Source: Desmodesmus armatus
Taxonomy: Eukaryota; Chlorophyta; Chlorophyceae; Sphaeropleales; Scenedesmaceae
Assembly (NCBI GenBank): GCA_007449985.2
Contig: VIIQ02000664.1
Span: 124,001 to 188,000, forward strand
DNA length: 64,000 bases
Direction of reading: 5' to 3'
Shown: piece by piece, positions 26,501 through 38,184 of the stretch
Position numbering within the stretch: position 1 is the first letter of the stretch
Layout of the letters: each line of letters starts with the position of its first letter
Notes under the pieces: generated by a model
What the model saw: the letters and a program-made list of their open reading frames with translations, nothing else
What the model was told of the DNA's origin: nothing
Databases searched by the model: none
Made by a program: the position numbers and the translations under genes

Positions 26501-28739
26501 TGGTACTGCCACACCCTCAGACACTGCTGCTAGCAGCACTGTCTCTGGTCCTGCCGGGGCGGCGACCTCAAGATGATCCTGTGTAGCGATAGCAGTGGCG
26601 GAGGCGTGGCGGCGGAACGCCCTTCGAGACTCCTTGGCGGCGGCTTTGGCAGCCAGCAGCAGCTGTGTCTCCTTTCTGTAGGTTTGCTTGCCCTTGGTAA
26701 AGAGCCGAAGTGCCATGAGGGTGAGGACAAGGGCCAGAAGGTAGGTAATGATCCAGTTGGGTAGGATCTGCAGTAGAAGGGGGTGGGGAGACAACAGCAC
26801 AGGCACCCTGTCAGACAGCGGGCTGACTTGCTTTGGCGGCAAATTTACATTGGGGTGTGCGCGTGCTGGTAGCGCAGGCCAAAGGTAGAAAGGCAGAGCA
26901 GGGCATGTACGAAGAGCCTGACTTTTGCCAGCCAACACTGCATGTGTCCCAATTACAGAGTGTGTTGGGAGCAGCCCCATGATGCACACTCAAGCTTGAG
27001 GCTGTTCGCGCTGCGGCGCTCCTCAGCGCACTTGCGTCCCAAGGGTCCAGCAGGACTAGTGACGCCCTGCATGCTGACCCTTTCCCTGACATCACCAACA
27101 CTCAGCACAGCCTGCCTTGCACCAGCACTGCAGGCAACCAGCTGGAGGGATTGACAGGTATCTGCGCACTGCCGTACCTTGTTTGCTACAGCGCCAATGA
27201 GGGCTCCAGCAATGGTTGTGGGCTCCATCATCAGGATCAACCTGCATTACACACCAGCATGGTGGGCTATCGTACAGCTGCCGCGCAATGGTATGAGTGT
27301 GTGTATAGGGATCAGGCAAGAGGGCTGAAGCCATTATATCACGGCAGGCACAATGGATGGTCACCTTGCATAGCGGTGGGTTGGTCTTTTCAGCGTCAAT
27401 GACTCCGTCAGACGTCAGCAGGTGCAACAAACGCTGGAACTGTTGGTATGAAACTAGGGGCTGTGTGCAGGTCAGCAGCACTCACTCCCAGTCAATGGTG
27501 CGCTTGCCATTGGGTCTGTGCCGCCTGACATTGCAGATGAAGTTGGCAAAGGAGCCGCCCTGCAGGAAAACACGGCAGGCAGGCGCATGGCGGGCACCGC
27601 GGGGCAACACAATGTGGGTGGTTAGATGATTGTGCGGCTGGGCGCAGCAGAGTGTGCACTTGGTGTGTTGTGTTGCGTCGAGATATGTGCTGCGCACAGT
27701 GAACAGCCGATCAACCACACCGTCAGCAAGACTAGTACATGATGTGTGGCGCTCAGCAGGCTGCCGGGAACCTGGTGTGGTGTACACCGTAAGTCAGGCG
27801 ACAAGGTTGGATTGCCCGCCAACAAACTACTGTCCAGCACGCTGCTGCTGATGTGGGTGCAGCATGGTCCTTACCAGGATCGTGACGTTTGAAAGAGCAA
27901 CTGCAATGGCAGTGGGCCAACCTGCAAGAACAATACATGCATGCACATGCAGAGGTCAAGCTGGATCGCTGAGTGCCTGAGACTCTGCAACTGTGGACTG
28001 CACTGCATTGACTGCAGTGATGAGTTGAAGTGTGCAATGCACTGACCGCAGTGATGAGTCAATGTCCAAAAAGCTCCTGGCCCTGAACAGTGCTCATATA
28101 TCTGACCGGAGTCATAAAGTCACGCTGGCGCTGTATAGTGTACTGCTTCACTCTGTACTGCCCAAGCGGTACATACCGCGCAGCATGAGGTACACCGGCA
28201 CAAGAATAGCTCCCCCGCCTGCAGACACAACGCACCAATAGCACAAAACATCAAGCGCCAGATTTTGATGATGCTCTCTCTACAGCACAGCTTGCAACAA
28301 GAGACAAGCTGCAAAGCTGTTGCTGGCGTGGGCCCACAGCCCCAACTCCGACTGCTGCTTGTCACATACCTATGCCAGCCCCTCCTGCCAGTGACAAGCT
28401 GAACATAATGATGGCCAGCAATGCCACATCAATGCTATCCAGTGGCCACAGGGGCTTGACTGCACCCTTGGCTGGCTTTGCCTCCCCATCTGTTGAGGTT
28501 TGACCAGCTGCAGGCCAGGTGATAGATGCTGCTGCCTGCTGTGCTGGAGTACCGATGGAATCTGGTGTGTAACCTGGTGCGGGCGTTTGGGCAACGCTGC
28601 TGCGAGAAATGCCCCTGTTCAGCAGATGGCCTGTTGCCAGCCTGTTTTGTAACTGCAACTCAAACGCTGCGGTTGTGGCTGTGGGTCCAATCACAAAGCA
28701 TATATACAATAGAAACAAGAGGAACGATATCCGAACCAT
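20584..28739 (-). CDS. TauE/SafE (TSUP) family membrane transporter with signal peptide and large central loop
   Basis: Resolved exons (minus): 28739-28370, 28218-28177 (only 42 nt), 27921-27875, 27559-27486, 27241-27178, 26767-26226, then 23002-22789, 22354-22215, 21869-21823, 21431-21219, 20739-20584. A candidate exon 23590-23516 (DVDDILEPLLPK) fits in phase before 23002; at least one more exon between it and 26226 was not resolved. The start ATG has a good context (CCGCCATGG) and a signal peptide (MVRISFLLFLLYICFVIG). The first half shows the family glycine motif (GGAGIG/GGAILVP) and LSNVTIL; the second half has GLIAGLFGIGGG, GPLMLELGVPAD and ATSATMIMF. The two halves are separated by a basic/Ser-rich loop of more than 150 residues. 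Relatives move anions such as sulfite or sulfoacetate; the substrate here is unknown. Located in a plasma or internal membrane. Confidence 0.85.
23079..23244. repeat. long near-perfect foldback (hairpin) in a TauE/SafE intron
   Basis: 23079-23147 pairs with 23154-23244 almost throughout (GGCTTGTGCCATCA...CTTCCTGTAGCAGCTATTTCAG...GCCGCTGTCAG). There is a small asymmetric bulge (CTCAAGA side) and a loop of only about 6-7 nt. Stem length is about 75 bp. It could be a small-RNA precursor or a MITE-like foldback element. Confidence 0.85.
24959..24990. repeat. (CAG)n trinucleotide repeat
   Basis: Nine to ten CAG units within the unresolved middle part of the TauE/SafE gene, most likely intronic. 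Confidence 0.8.
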
Positions 28740-29543
28740 GGCGGTGCTAGGGCTGTGGAACACGTGCGTACAGTAGCTTGACAAACGGGTGCTGCACACG
28801 GCGATGATCGAGTATTATGGTGATTAAAAGCAGACTGGCAATCAGAAAGACATCCAATGTGATCTTGAATTGTCCAGGAGTGTGCGTTTCCACCACCGTT
28901 GCAAGTCAACGAGCCAGCTCTGTGCGATTCCAAGCAGCACAATAATATCAACGCACTCAGGATCGAGCGGAACGCTCGACAGAACATCCCCTCGTCCAGC
29001 AGCCCCAGCATGACAACACGGAACGCGGTTTTTGACCGTTTGGAACGCAACCTGCAGCAAAGAGTGCTATACAGTCCTCCTTCAATGCAGTAACGTGCTT
29101 CATACGCAACGAATGTCACATAATCCAGATTATATCAACCACCGTCCAGTCATTGCCAGTAGCTTGCTGCCAATGGCAATTTGCCATGCCAGGGTGGGTG
29201 GGGTGACAGCCTTCTTCAGGAAGTGAGGTCAAAGCGGCTGACTGCCTCTTCAGCAATCATTGCACAGTTCTTCGTCAAGTCTGCGGCACAGGTTGAGCAC
29301 CACATAACACTCAGCAGTATGTGACAGTTGACCAAGCACCCTGACGGCCTGTGACAGCTGGACACACGTGTATACAGCGCCAGGGCCAGCACTCACAAGT
29401 CAAACTGCAATCATGTGCAAGTACCAGAAGTATGACGCGTTCTCAACCCCCTCCCCAGCCAGGTGCAGCAGCAACACTGGTTGACATCTTCCGCAGATGA
29501 CGAATTGTGCCATATTGGCGCATTGTGCGCCACCAGAAGCAGA
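28740..29543. other. promoter region of the TauE/SafE gene and 3' flank of the Nudix gene
   Basis: About 800 bp between two minus-strand genes. No exon or repeat recognised. Confidence 0.45.
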
Positions 29544-31967
29544 TTACATGCAGGCTGATCCTAAGACACCACCTGAAAAGACGTGAACACTCACTCTGTA
29601 GCTGTCGTAGCTTAGACACCTCCACCCACTGCACCCCATCCACATCATCCGAGGCCACTGGCACTACATCAGGGTCACAGGCCATGGCGGCAGCCTGCGA
29701 CACAGCACAGCACAGCACAGTGCAGGCCAACAAAGATTAGCACACAGAGGCACAGGTCAAGGTCAAGGCGGTCAGAACGTGAAGCACCAACACCATGGGT
29801 GCTGCAGTTGTGATGCTGTGCAGCTCCATTGTAGTGACATGCATGCAAATACCAGATGTCCCCATCATAGTACCCTGTGTGCATGTTTGCAGCCATGACA
29901 ACCCCCAATGAGCAACAGCAGCCACCATTTTTACCCCCCTCCCCCGCCTGGGACACCACATACACCACAACACACCTCCACCACAACATAGTGGAACTTC
30001 AGCTGCCCCTGCTCGTCTCTGACAATGGAGTCGACTGCAGCAAAAGCAATGGGCTGCTGCAGCTGGTTGCTGAACCCCTCCACAACAGCATCTGCATGCA
30101 GCAAAGCATGGACAAGTAGGCAATGCCTTTGGAAGTGCCCTTTGTTGGGTGGCACAACAACAAGCCTGCTTCTCGAGTGACTGGACCATCCCACGGCAAG
30201 GCATGCCACTTGATGGCATAGCAGTCATGAGAAATTCCAAATGCACTACCTGAACAATGCAGTGACAACAAAGCTGGGAACTGCGCAAAGACAAGGACAG
30301 TGTCTCACAAGGGTGTGACTCCTGGTCTTTCCTCCTGAAACGAACCGCAGCAAACAAGCGAAACTGGAAACTTCGACAAGAGCCTGGGTCAACAGCTGCA
30401 GCCTTACCAGGATTGTTGCGTATGTGCAGGCCGGTTTCTTCCAGCACTTCCCTGACTGCACAGCTGGCTATGCTCTCTCCTGCAGGGCAGGGACAAGCAG
30501 GGGCTGAGTCAGCACAGGTTTCAGCTGTCTGACCCTGCAGGTGGTATGCAGGGTACAACATGGGAGGGGTTATGAACTTGAGAGGGTGTTTGTAGATGCT
30601 GAATCACAGTGACAGCCCTCAGGGCTGACTTGGGCGGTGTGGCCCCATGGCTTGTTTGGATGCTGATGTATGGAGTATGTGGGGTGAATGCATGGCAACA
30701 GCTTCTGCTGCGTGGCCATCCCACCCCAGCTTGTGGAGTGAGACTAGCAGGAGGCTCCTCTTGGAGATGCAAGAGGTGAGTCTGCCCTTCCCCGCCCATC
30801 TCTTGTAGACTGTGCGGAAGACTTGCCAGGTGCTCTTCTTCATGCTTTTGAAGCTGTTCTGAAGGTGCCTGGTTTCTTTCTTGGTCCCCCATTAGCCTCT
30901 GGCTCCCTTGTGGGTTGGTCAGCAATGTGCTGAGCCTATTACTGTAACTGCAACTGTGAATGTAACCCACTATGGTGATGGCATTCTGCCCTTCACCTCC
31001 CACCTGTGCCCCCCACGAGCCTCACCCACCCAGCTCCAAGCTGCCTCCTGGGAAGCACCACTGGCCCTTGGCAGGCTCCTTGGCTCGCCGGATCAACAAA
31101 ATCTGCACATCAGGGGTATGGCAGGCCGGGAAACGCTGTGACAGTATTGTAGGTACACGGACCGGTGCTGGCGGTGGTGCTGATGGTAGTTATGGTGGTG
31201 GTGGACATGGTGGGGTGGTGGTGGTGGTGATGGTGGTGGTGGTGGTGGTGGTGGTGGGGGGGGGGGGGGGGGTTGTGATGGTGGGTGGGTGGGTGGGTGG
31301 GTGGTGGTCATGGTGGGGTGGTGGTGGGGTGTGGGTGGTGGTCAAGGGGAGAGTCACTTCACTTCAAGGTGGGTGGGTGTCAAGAGAGGGTGGTGGGGTC
31401 GCCCACCAGCCTGGCCGATTGAAGGTGCGATCAGGCCAGGGGGAAGATGGTCACTGCGCAACGTCAGTGACCACTTAAAGCTGATCGTTTGCCGATAAGA
31501 TCAAATGCTGCTGCAGTTGTAGAGCTACTAGGCTGGCAGTATCATTGCTGTACACATGTGTCTGGACACTGAAGATGTACGGCACTTCATCCCGCTGTCC
31601 TGCTCATCAAGGTGTTGCTCACCTCTGCAGAGTCTGGCTGTATGGCTGGCCTCCGAAATACCACAACACCAACGCCAACACGTGGTTCATCTGGGTATTC
31701 TCTACTGCGCCCACTGGGGGTTGCGGATGTTGTGGAGGTGGGGGTGGTGGGGGTGTCCGTGGATAGGGGTGCTGCAGCAGATGCTGCCGAGGTCCTGCAC
31801 ATTCGGAGACCACCCATGCTTAAGAGCGGTTGCAACGTTTTGTGAAGTTCTGCCAGAGGTCTGGCACCTGGCAACAACAGGCTGATGACATGTTGCTGCA
31901 GCTGGATCGCCTTGCCGCTGAGCACCTTGTGCAGCATATTGCGTTTGATTTGGTTGATATGAAACAA
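29544..31967 (-). CDS. Nudix hydrolase (nucleoside-diphosphate-X pyrophosphohydrolase type), possibly organelle-targeted
   Basis: Six exons (minus): 31967-31623, 31102-31030, 30479-30408, 30091-29976, 29694-29595, 29572-29544 (29 nt). All phases fit and give 244 residues. The domain begins PRVGVGVVVF, continues LLIRRAKEPAKGQWCFPGGS, and the Nudix box GESIASCAVREVLEETGL carries the metal-binding REVLEE core. FHYVVVE and DDVDGVQWV then match the ADP-ribose-pyrophosphatase-like layout. About 80 residues ahead of the domain lack acidic residues at the start and contain Lys/Arg, Ser and Thr, as in an organelle transit peptide (inference). Substrate cannot be read from the motif alone. The gene is head-to-head with CHLP. 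Intron 1 holds a GGT microsatellite. Start at 31967 is the longest choice; Met codons at 31937 and in the region near 31815 are alternatives. Confidence 0.85.
31170..31345. repeat. (GGT)n/(GGTG)n simple repeat in Nudix intron 1
   Basis: Gly/Val-only frames arise from GGTGGT and GGTGGGTG repeats with a G-run at about 31257-31272. This lies inside the 31103-31622 intron of the minus-strand Nudix gene, where it reads as (ACC)n. Confidence 0.9.
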
Positions 31968-32113
31968 ATTTTGGCAAAGGGACCGTGCTCATGACCTTCG
32001 CCACGTTAGTCAACTTGTCACACTGTCCGCACATATTCCCAAAAGAGATCTCAAGACATTCACGGCAACCTCACGTCCAATTGTCACCCCGTTCCTCTCC
32101 TCAAACCATCACC
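31968..32113. promoter_or_regulatory. short divergent promoter between the Nudix hydrolase and CHLP
   Basis: Only 146 bp separate the two predicted start codons, and both 5' untranslated regions must lie inside. No classical TATA box is evident. If the Nudix start is one of the internal Met codons the spacer is somewhat longer. Confidence 0.55.
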
Positions 32114-35100
32114 ATGCAGTGCATTCAGCAGAAGGCCAGCGCAGCTCGTGCTGCTTGCAGCACCCAGCGGAAGGCCGCTGTGCCTGCTGGAGTGCGTGCT
32201 CGCGTTTCCAGGGGTTCCAGTGTCGTGGTGGAGGCCCGCAGCAATGCATTCGTGCAGCGTTCCCAGCGCTCAGTGGTCACCCGCGCCCTGAAGGCTGCTG
32301 GATCTCGCTCTCTGCGCCTGGTGGTGTCAGCAGTGAAGGACGGAGCTGCCCTGGACCGCCCTCTGCGCGTTGCTGTGATCGGTGGTGGCCCATCCGGCGC
32401 ATGCGCTGCAGAGACTCTGGCCAAGGGAGGCGTTGAGACCTTCCTGCTGGAGAGGAAGATGGACAACTGCAAGGTACAGCAGTTGGCCCTAGCACAGCTA
32501 GAAGCATGTCCTTCTGTTGTTTCATGGGCTTGATGTATAGAAGTGGGTTCCTCAAAGGATTGGTGGTGCCAGTAACGCAGGTTTGCTTCCCATGCAGTGT
32601 GTGGCAGTGACACCACCTGGCAGTAGCACCCGTTGTAGGAGTTCAGTTACAGGGGGTTAGGCACTTTCTGCAGTTGACTCAACAGTAACACAAGACTCCG
32701 TGAATGGCATCTGCCACTATGTTTGTGATCCTGCTGTCAAAACAACAACCCTTGCACACTGGGGTTTGCTGCTCCAGGGCTGAACTCTGTGGCTACTGTC
32801 ATGCTGTCAACTGGTGGGTGCTAACTCTTGTATAAACCTCCTCTCCTTGTGTTGCCTTGTGCCTTGCAGCCATGCGGTGGTGCCATCCCCCTGTGCATGG
32901 TACAGGAGTTCGACCTCCCCATGGAGATCATCGACCGCAAGGTGGGACCTGATATTTCTGCTGATATTTTTCTGGTCCCTGGCTTTCAGACAGTGACAAA
33001 GCGGTACCAGCGCCTCTCATCAACAGCCGCAGGCCATGCCTGCACATGCAGGGCTTGTCCACCTGTCCCAGTACACAGTGTGTGTTGCCCAGGGCTTGCA
33101 GCCTGCAGTACAAGACCTGTGCAAGCACAGCGCGTGTGTCTATGAGCTTACTAGTGATGATTGACAGCATCCTGTCTGTGCTGGCATGCGTCCTGCAGGT
33201 GACCAAGATGAAGATGATCTCCCCCTCCAACCGCGAGGTGGATGTGGGCAGGACCCTCAGCGAGACCGAGTACATCGGCATGTGCAGGTGGGGACAGGGG
33301 GGCTCTTTTTATACCCAGCACACACACCATGACGACAGGACCCTAGAGCAGTTTGTCTTGTGGAACTGCTCTGCCATCGGCCTGCCTGTCGTTCCTAGAT
33401 TGTTTGCAGGACACGCCCCTGGCGGTTGTCAGAGCTGCCCAGCCAGCCCTCTGCTCATCACACTACTGCTTGATGGTTGATCTCAACTTTGAAACTCACA
33501 CAACTCTAAACCTCCAAACCCCCATGCGTCCTGCAGGCGTGAGGTGATGGATGCCTACCTGCGTGACCGTGCTGAGAAGGACGGAGCCAACGTGATTAAC
33601 GGCCTCATGCTCAGGATGGAGCAGCCAGGTGGGTGACTACCTGCGTCACAACCTCAGCATTGCTTTTGCCTCTGTCTTGGTGAAAACATAAAAGTCCCCT
33701 TTCTCGGAATACTTACCCCGTCGTAAGCATTTAAAGAGAGGGGACTTGTCTGTTTTCACCAAGCCAGAGTCAAAAGCAATGCTGAGGTCGTCCTGTCACA
33801 CCTGCTGTGCAAGCTGCACTGACAGATGGCCTCAACACTAGGCTTGATCGATATGTGAATGTGGATTGCGTCAATCATGTGGCAAGGGGCTGCGCATCAT
33901 GGAGCTACATTCGAAGCAACCAAGCACACACACCTTCTTGGCAGCAGCATGCCCCTGCACACAGCGCTGCTGTCTCAACCTATCATTGCTCATCGCTGCA
34001 TCTCTCACTGCTGCTGTTACCCCTGTCTTTTCCCGCTCTGTCCCCAGACCCCGAGGGCCCCATCACCCTCCACTACAACAAGTATGTGGATGGCTCCAAG
34101 ATCGGCACCCCTGCCAGCCTGGAGGTGGACATGGTGATCGGTGCTGACGGCGCCAACAGCCGTGTGGCAAAGGAGATCGATGCTGGTGACTATGACTATG
34201 CCATCGCCTTCCAGGAGCGCATCAGGATCCCTGGTGAGCATTTTTTTCTGAAGTAGCTGCTGGTACTGTTTATTCTTCTTTACTGGTACTGGTTACTCTT
34301 CAACAGTTGGTAACAGTCAAACGGGCAGCTTGCTTTAATGTGTTTCTTGGTGAGTTCTGATTCTGTAGGAGAAGTTTGGTTGCTCTGTTGTTGGTCATAG
34401 CTGGCCAGGGACCGGTGTTGCTTGCTTGCTGCTGTTGACACTGCTGGTGTGCTGGTGTGCTGCAGACGACAAGATGAAGTACTACGAGAACCTGGCAGAG
34501 ATGTATGTGGGTGACGACGTCTCCCCAGACTTCTACGGCTGGGTGTTCCCCAAGTACGACCACGTGGCAGTCGGCACAGGTAAGCTGGTAGTTGGCAACT
34601 GCTGCTTGAAGAGTACAACTTTGTTTCACTCTTGCAAGGCACCGGTTGGGGTAGAATCACCTTCTGAAAGGGCAGAAGCGTGCTGGCACCAGTGACTGTA
34701 CCAAGCAAAAGGCTCACTCATCACACAGAGTGTGCTTGTGAGCCTGCACTTATTGGCACTGAGGCTGACCTGACAGGCGCGGGTGTGTGTTGTGTGTCTG
34801 CAGGCACTGTTGTGAACAAGACTGCCATCAAGCAGTACCAGCAGGCCACCCGTGACCGCGCCAAGGTGAAGACCGAGGGCGGCAAGATCATCAGGTAAGG
34901 GTTCGTCATGGAACTGTCGATAGACAGTTCGGGTTGTGCAGCAGAAGCAACCAGGAAGGCAGCAATCAGCATCCAGGCCTCAGCCATCTGCTGTTGTGCT
35001 TGCAAGTATGCAAGGCATTGTGTTGAGTGTCAGCGTCCAAACACATGGGCATGCATGTAAGCAGCGGACGTTTGTGGCCAAACGACTTGAGCATGTGGGA

Positions 35101-36528
35101 CTAAGTGTCGTCTGTTGGTGTTGCATCGTTTTTGTCCGCAGGGTTGAGGCTCACCCCATCCCAGAGCACCCCCGCCCCCGCCGCTGCAAGGGCAGGATTG
35201 CGCTGGTCGGTGATGCTGCTGGCTACGTCACCAAGTGCTCCGGAGAGGTGAGCGCGGGCTTCCAGCTGGCTTGCAATCGGGGGCTGATTTTGTTCTGGAG
35301 CAAGGGCCTCTGTAGTGCCTGATGCATCCAGCACCAATGCGGGCGCATTCCTGCGCGTTTGCGGATTGTGTACAGCAGGGTGTTTTGAGTGGTCATGCAG
35401 ACGGACGTGTGTGGATCTGCTGTGTTGGGACATGTGGTGGCTGACTAAGGGACAGAATCGAATAGAATTAAGATTTGTTTTGTTGCTGTGGTGTGTGTCA
35501 CATCTGTCTGCTGCAGGGCATCTACTTTGCCGCCAAGTCTGGCCGCATGTGTGCTGACGCCATCGTGGAGGCCAGCCAGGGCGGCAAAAAGATGTGCGGC
35601 GAGGCAGCCATCCGCAACTACCTGGACAAGTGAGTGACTGAAAGTGTGATGTTTTCAAATCCAAATTGAGATCACGTTTTGGGGAGTGTGTCGTGAGTCG
35701 CCACCTCTTCAGCTTACCGCCAATCCCTGGCCCATCATAAGCATGGTGGATTCCGTAACCACACAGTGTCTTGTGTCATCCTTACTCATCTTTTTACTCA
35801 TCTTGTGTCATTTTGTGTCATCCTTACCCGCTTTTCAGGTGGGACCGCAAGTACTGGGCCACCTACAAGGTGCTGGACATCCTGCAAAAGGTGTTCTACC
35901 GCAGCAACCCCGCCCGCGAGGCCTTTGTGGAGATGTGCGAGGACAGCTACGTGCAGAAGATGACCTTCGACAGCTACCTCTACAAGACCGTGGTGCCAGG
36001 TGGGTACTGTCACACGGTGCTGCTGCTGTCACACGGTGGTGCTGGGTTGGGTTGGGTGCTGTTACATGGTGCTGCGGCTGGGCTGGGCTGGGTGTTGGGA
36101 CTAGGGCCTGTGTGTTGAGAGGGAAGCCAGCTAGGGCCCTGCCTAACATACAAGACCGTGGTGCCAGGTGGTTGGGCTGCTGTATGCTGGGTTTGCAGGA
36201 GCAGGGTGTCGCAAGGCGTGTCCCGCTGGGATTATTTCCCTGCTTGCATTGCATCATGCATCTAGTGGCTGGTTGGTGTACAGATGGACACAACAAATGT
36301 GTTGGCACCCCACTCCACAGCTGTATGTCCCCTGACTAAGCTGCTGCATGTTGATGCTGTGTGCTGACCACAGGCAACCCCCTGGACGATGCCAAGCTGC
36401 TGTTCAACACCGTGGCCAGCATCGTGCGTGCCAACGCCCTGCGCAGCAACAACAGCAAGTCTGTGGACGTGTCTTTCGGCAGCAAGGCCACTGAGGAGTT
36501 CCAGCAAAAGGCAGCTACCGCTGTCTAA
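32114..36528 (+). CDS. CHLP: geranylgeranyl diphosphate / geranylgeranyl-chlorophyll reductase, chloroplast precursor
   Basis: Eleven exons: 32114-32473, 32870-32941, 33199-33287, 33537-33628, 34048-34233, 34466-34579, 34804-34894, 35142-35247, 35517-35629, 35839-35999, 36374-36528. All phases fit and give 512 residues, close to known algal CHLP. The enzyme uses NADPH to reduce geranylgeranyl to phytyl for chlorophyll and tocopherol synthesis at the thylakoid. A Ser/Arg/Ala-rich transit peptide of about 70-80 residues precedes the FAD-binding motif [18 protein letters not shown]. Further family signatures are [11 protein letters not shown] (across intron 1), [31 protein letters not shown], and the second FAD motif [20 protein letters not shown] across intron 8. 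A TGTAA signal, typical of green algae, lies at 36679-36683. Intron 4 contains a long foldback. Confidence 0.97.
33651..33788. repeat. near-perfect long hairpin in CHLP intron 4
   Basis: 33651-33717 (ACCTCAGCATTGCTTTTG...CTTGGTGAAAACA...AAGTCCCC) is the reverse complement of 33721-33788 with only scattered mismatches. This gives a stem of about 65 bp with almost no loop. It lies between exons ending at 33628 and starting at 34048. Confidence 0.9.
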
Positions 36529-38184
36529 GCAACAGCAGTAGCTGATGCTGCAGCACAACGATGCGTGGCAGCAGCTCCACTGTGAAGCCCTTCTGTGATG
36601 CTGTCTAGCATCGCGTTCTGCCATGTCAACATCTTGTGGTGCTGGGCGGAGGGGTGGAGCAGCGGTATGCCATGCTGTTGTAAACTCAATCACTTGGTGG
36701 GCAGTGGTGCGGGTTCGCTGGGTTGGTGGTGGCAAGGTGCTGCCCTGACTGGGCGTTGCCGCCCTGCTTGTCTGTTGTATGATATGTTAATGTGTGTGTG
36801 TTCCCTCGGCCTTGAGGGGATCAGCAGGTTGTCACTGACGCAGCAGCATCTATCTCCGGTGGTTCACAGCTGTGCTCACAGCTGTGCAGCATCCAAGCTG
36901 CGTCTGTATGCCAGCAGCAACGTGTGCACAGTGTCCTGCAGCTTGCAACCAACATGCAGTGTGCTGTGCTGGCCCATCCTGTCCTGCACACAACTGTATG
37001 GTTAGCTTGCTGTAGCTTGTTACAGCTTGCCGACAGGCAACCAGTTCAGCTCTGGGCATAGCCTGCTGTACATGTGTCTTGGTCGCTTCAGCACTTTGCT
37101 TGCAGCATTGGGCAGCGCTGAAGCACATCTCGCCCTTGCATGTCCTGTGTTGCTGAAGAAGCGTCATCCTGCATGTAGAGGTGTGTGCGGTTAACAGTTG
37201 TTGGTTTGATCAGCCCTCGCCAGTAGCGGTTTGTGGTTGTAGTCAATACCTGGCCAGCAGCAGTTTGCTGCAGCAGTGGTAGTGGCCGCAATGCAGTGCG
37301 CGGCAGCTGCTGCCTCTGTTGCTGTCAGTAGAACAGCGCATGAGCGTGGGATGCTGGCATGGTCTGGCCTGCAGGTCAACCTGACTGACTTGAGTGTTTG
37401 CAGCCTTGTTCTGAGAGTGTGTGAGAGAGGAGGAAGCCTGTAACGCCGACCAGCAGGTTGATTGTCCGACCTGAATGTTGACAGCTGTTGGTGTTTGGCT
37501 GCTGCAGCTGAAATTCGTCAATAAGAGCAACCGCAAACAGCTGCAAAGGCTTGAAGGCCTGTAGACAGGCTGTGACAACTTGCGTGCCGAAGTGACCGAG
37601 TCTTGGCAAAAGTAAGCTGCTGCAGGGCAGTGGAGCCCTAGGCAGTGGTGAGTTTGCATGCTTCCTGGACAGGTTGCGGCCTGCGTCATGCCAACAGGCG
37701 TACGCAGAAAATGCAGAGATTTCGGTGAAAGAACGGCAGAAGCTGTAGCAGTGGCCTGTATTCCAGTGTGTGATGTGGCATCTGGGTTCAAGCGTGGGTT
37801 TGCCCAACAGACTGACATGTCAATTGGTGTCGGTGGTGACCTGCAGCTTCGGCATGCACCGAGTAGGCAGCTCCTTGTGTCCTCAATTGCCCCACCCACC
37901 ATCAGCTTCAGCTTCTGCGATCTTACTACAACCCACCATCAGATTTGACCAGCACTAGCGCGTAGACAGACACTTCCATATCCTTCCCAAGTAACACATT
38001 CACACACTCAAGCTTACACGTCCACGCGCAATGATTACAGGTCAATTGACGATGACATAGCTGCTGTGCAAACAAGCAGCACGACTGGCACATCAAGGTT
38101 GCTGACTGCTCCAATCCAGCCACTGTACATGAGGGCGGTCCCGCAACTTCCGAAAAGACAACATCCGTCGCCTCCGTTGGTAAT
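36529..38184. other. 3' flanks of the convergent CHLP and HDEL-protein genes
   Basis: The first part is the CHLP 3' untranslated region (TGTAA at 36679-36683). The remainder up to 38184 shows no convincing exon, although frames of 90-220 codons occur by chance on the minus strand. Confidence 0.45.

Noticed and set aside
29737..30561. 274-codon minus-strand frame containing the Nudix box as one continuous gene
   Set aside because: Only 30479-30408 of it is coding; the rest reads through introns, and the spliced model restores the full Nudix fold.
30972..31478. 168-codon Gly/Val-rich plus-strand frame
   Set aside because: It is driven by the GGT microsatellite and overlaps the Nudix gene, whose exon and intron borders explain the region.
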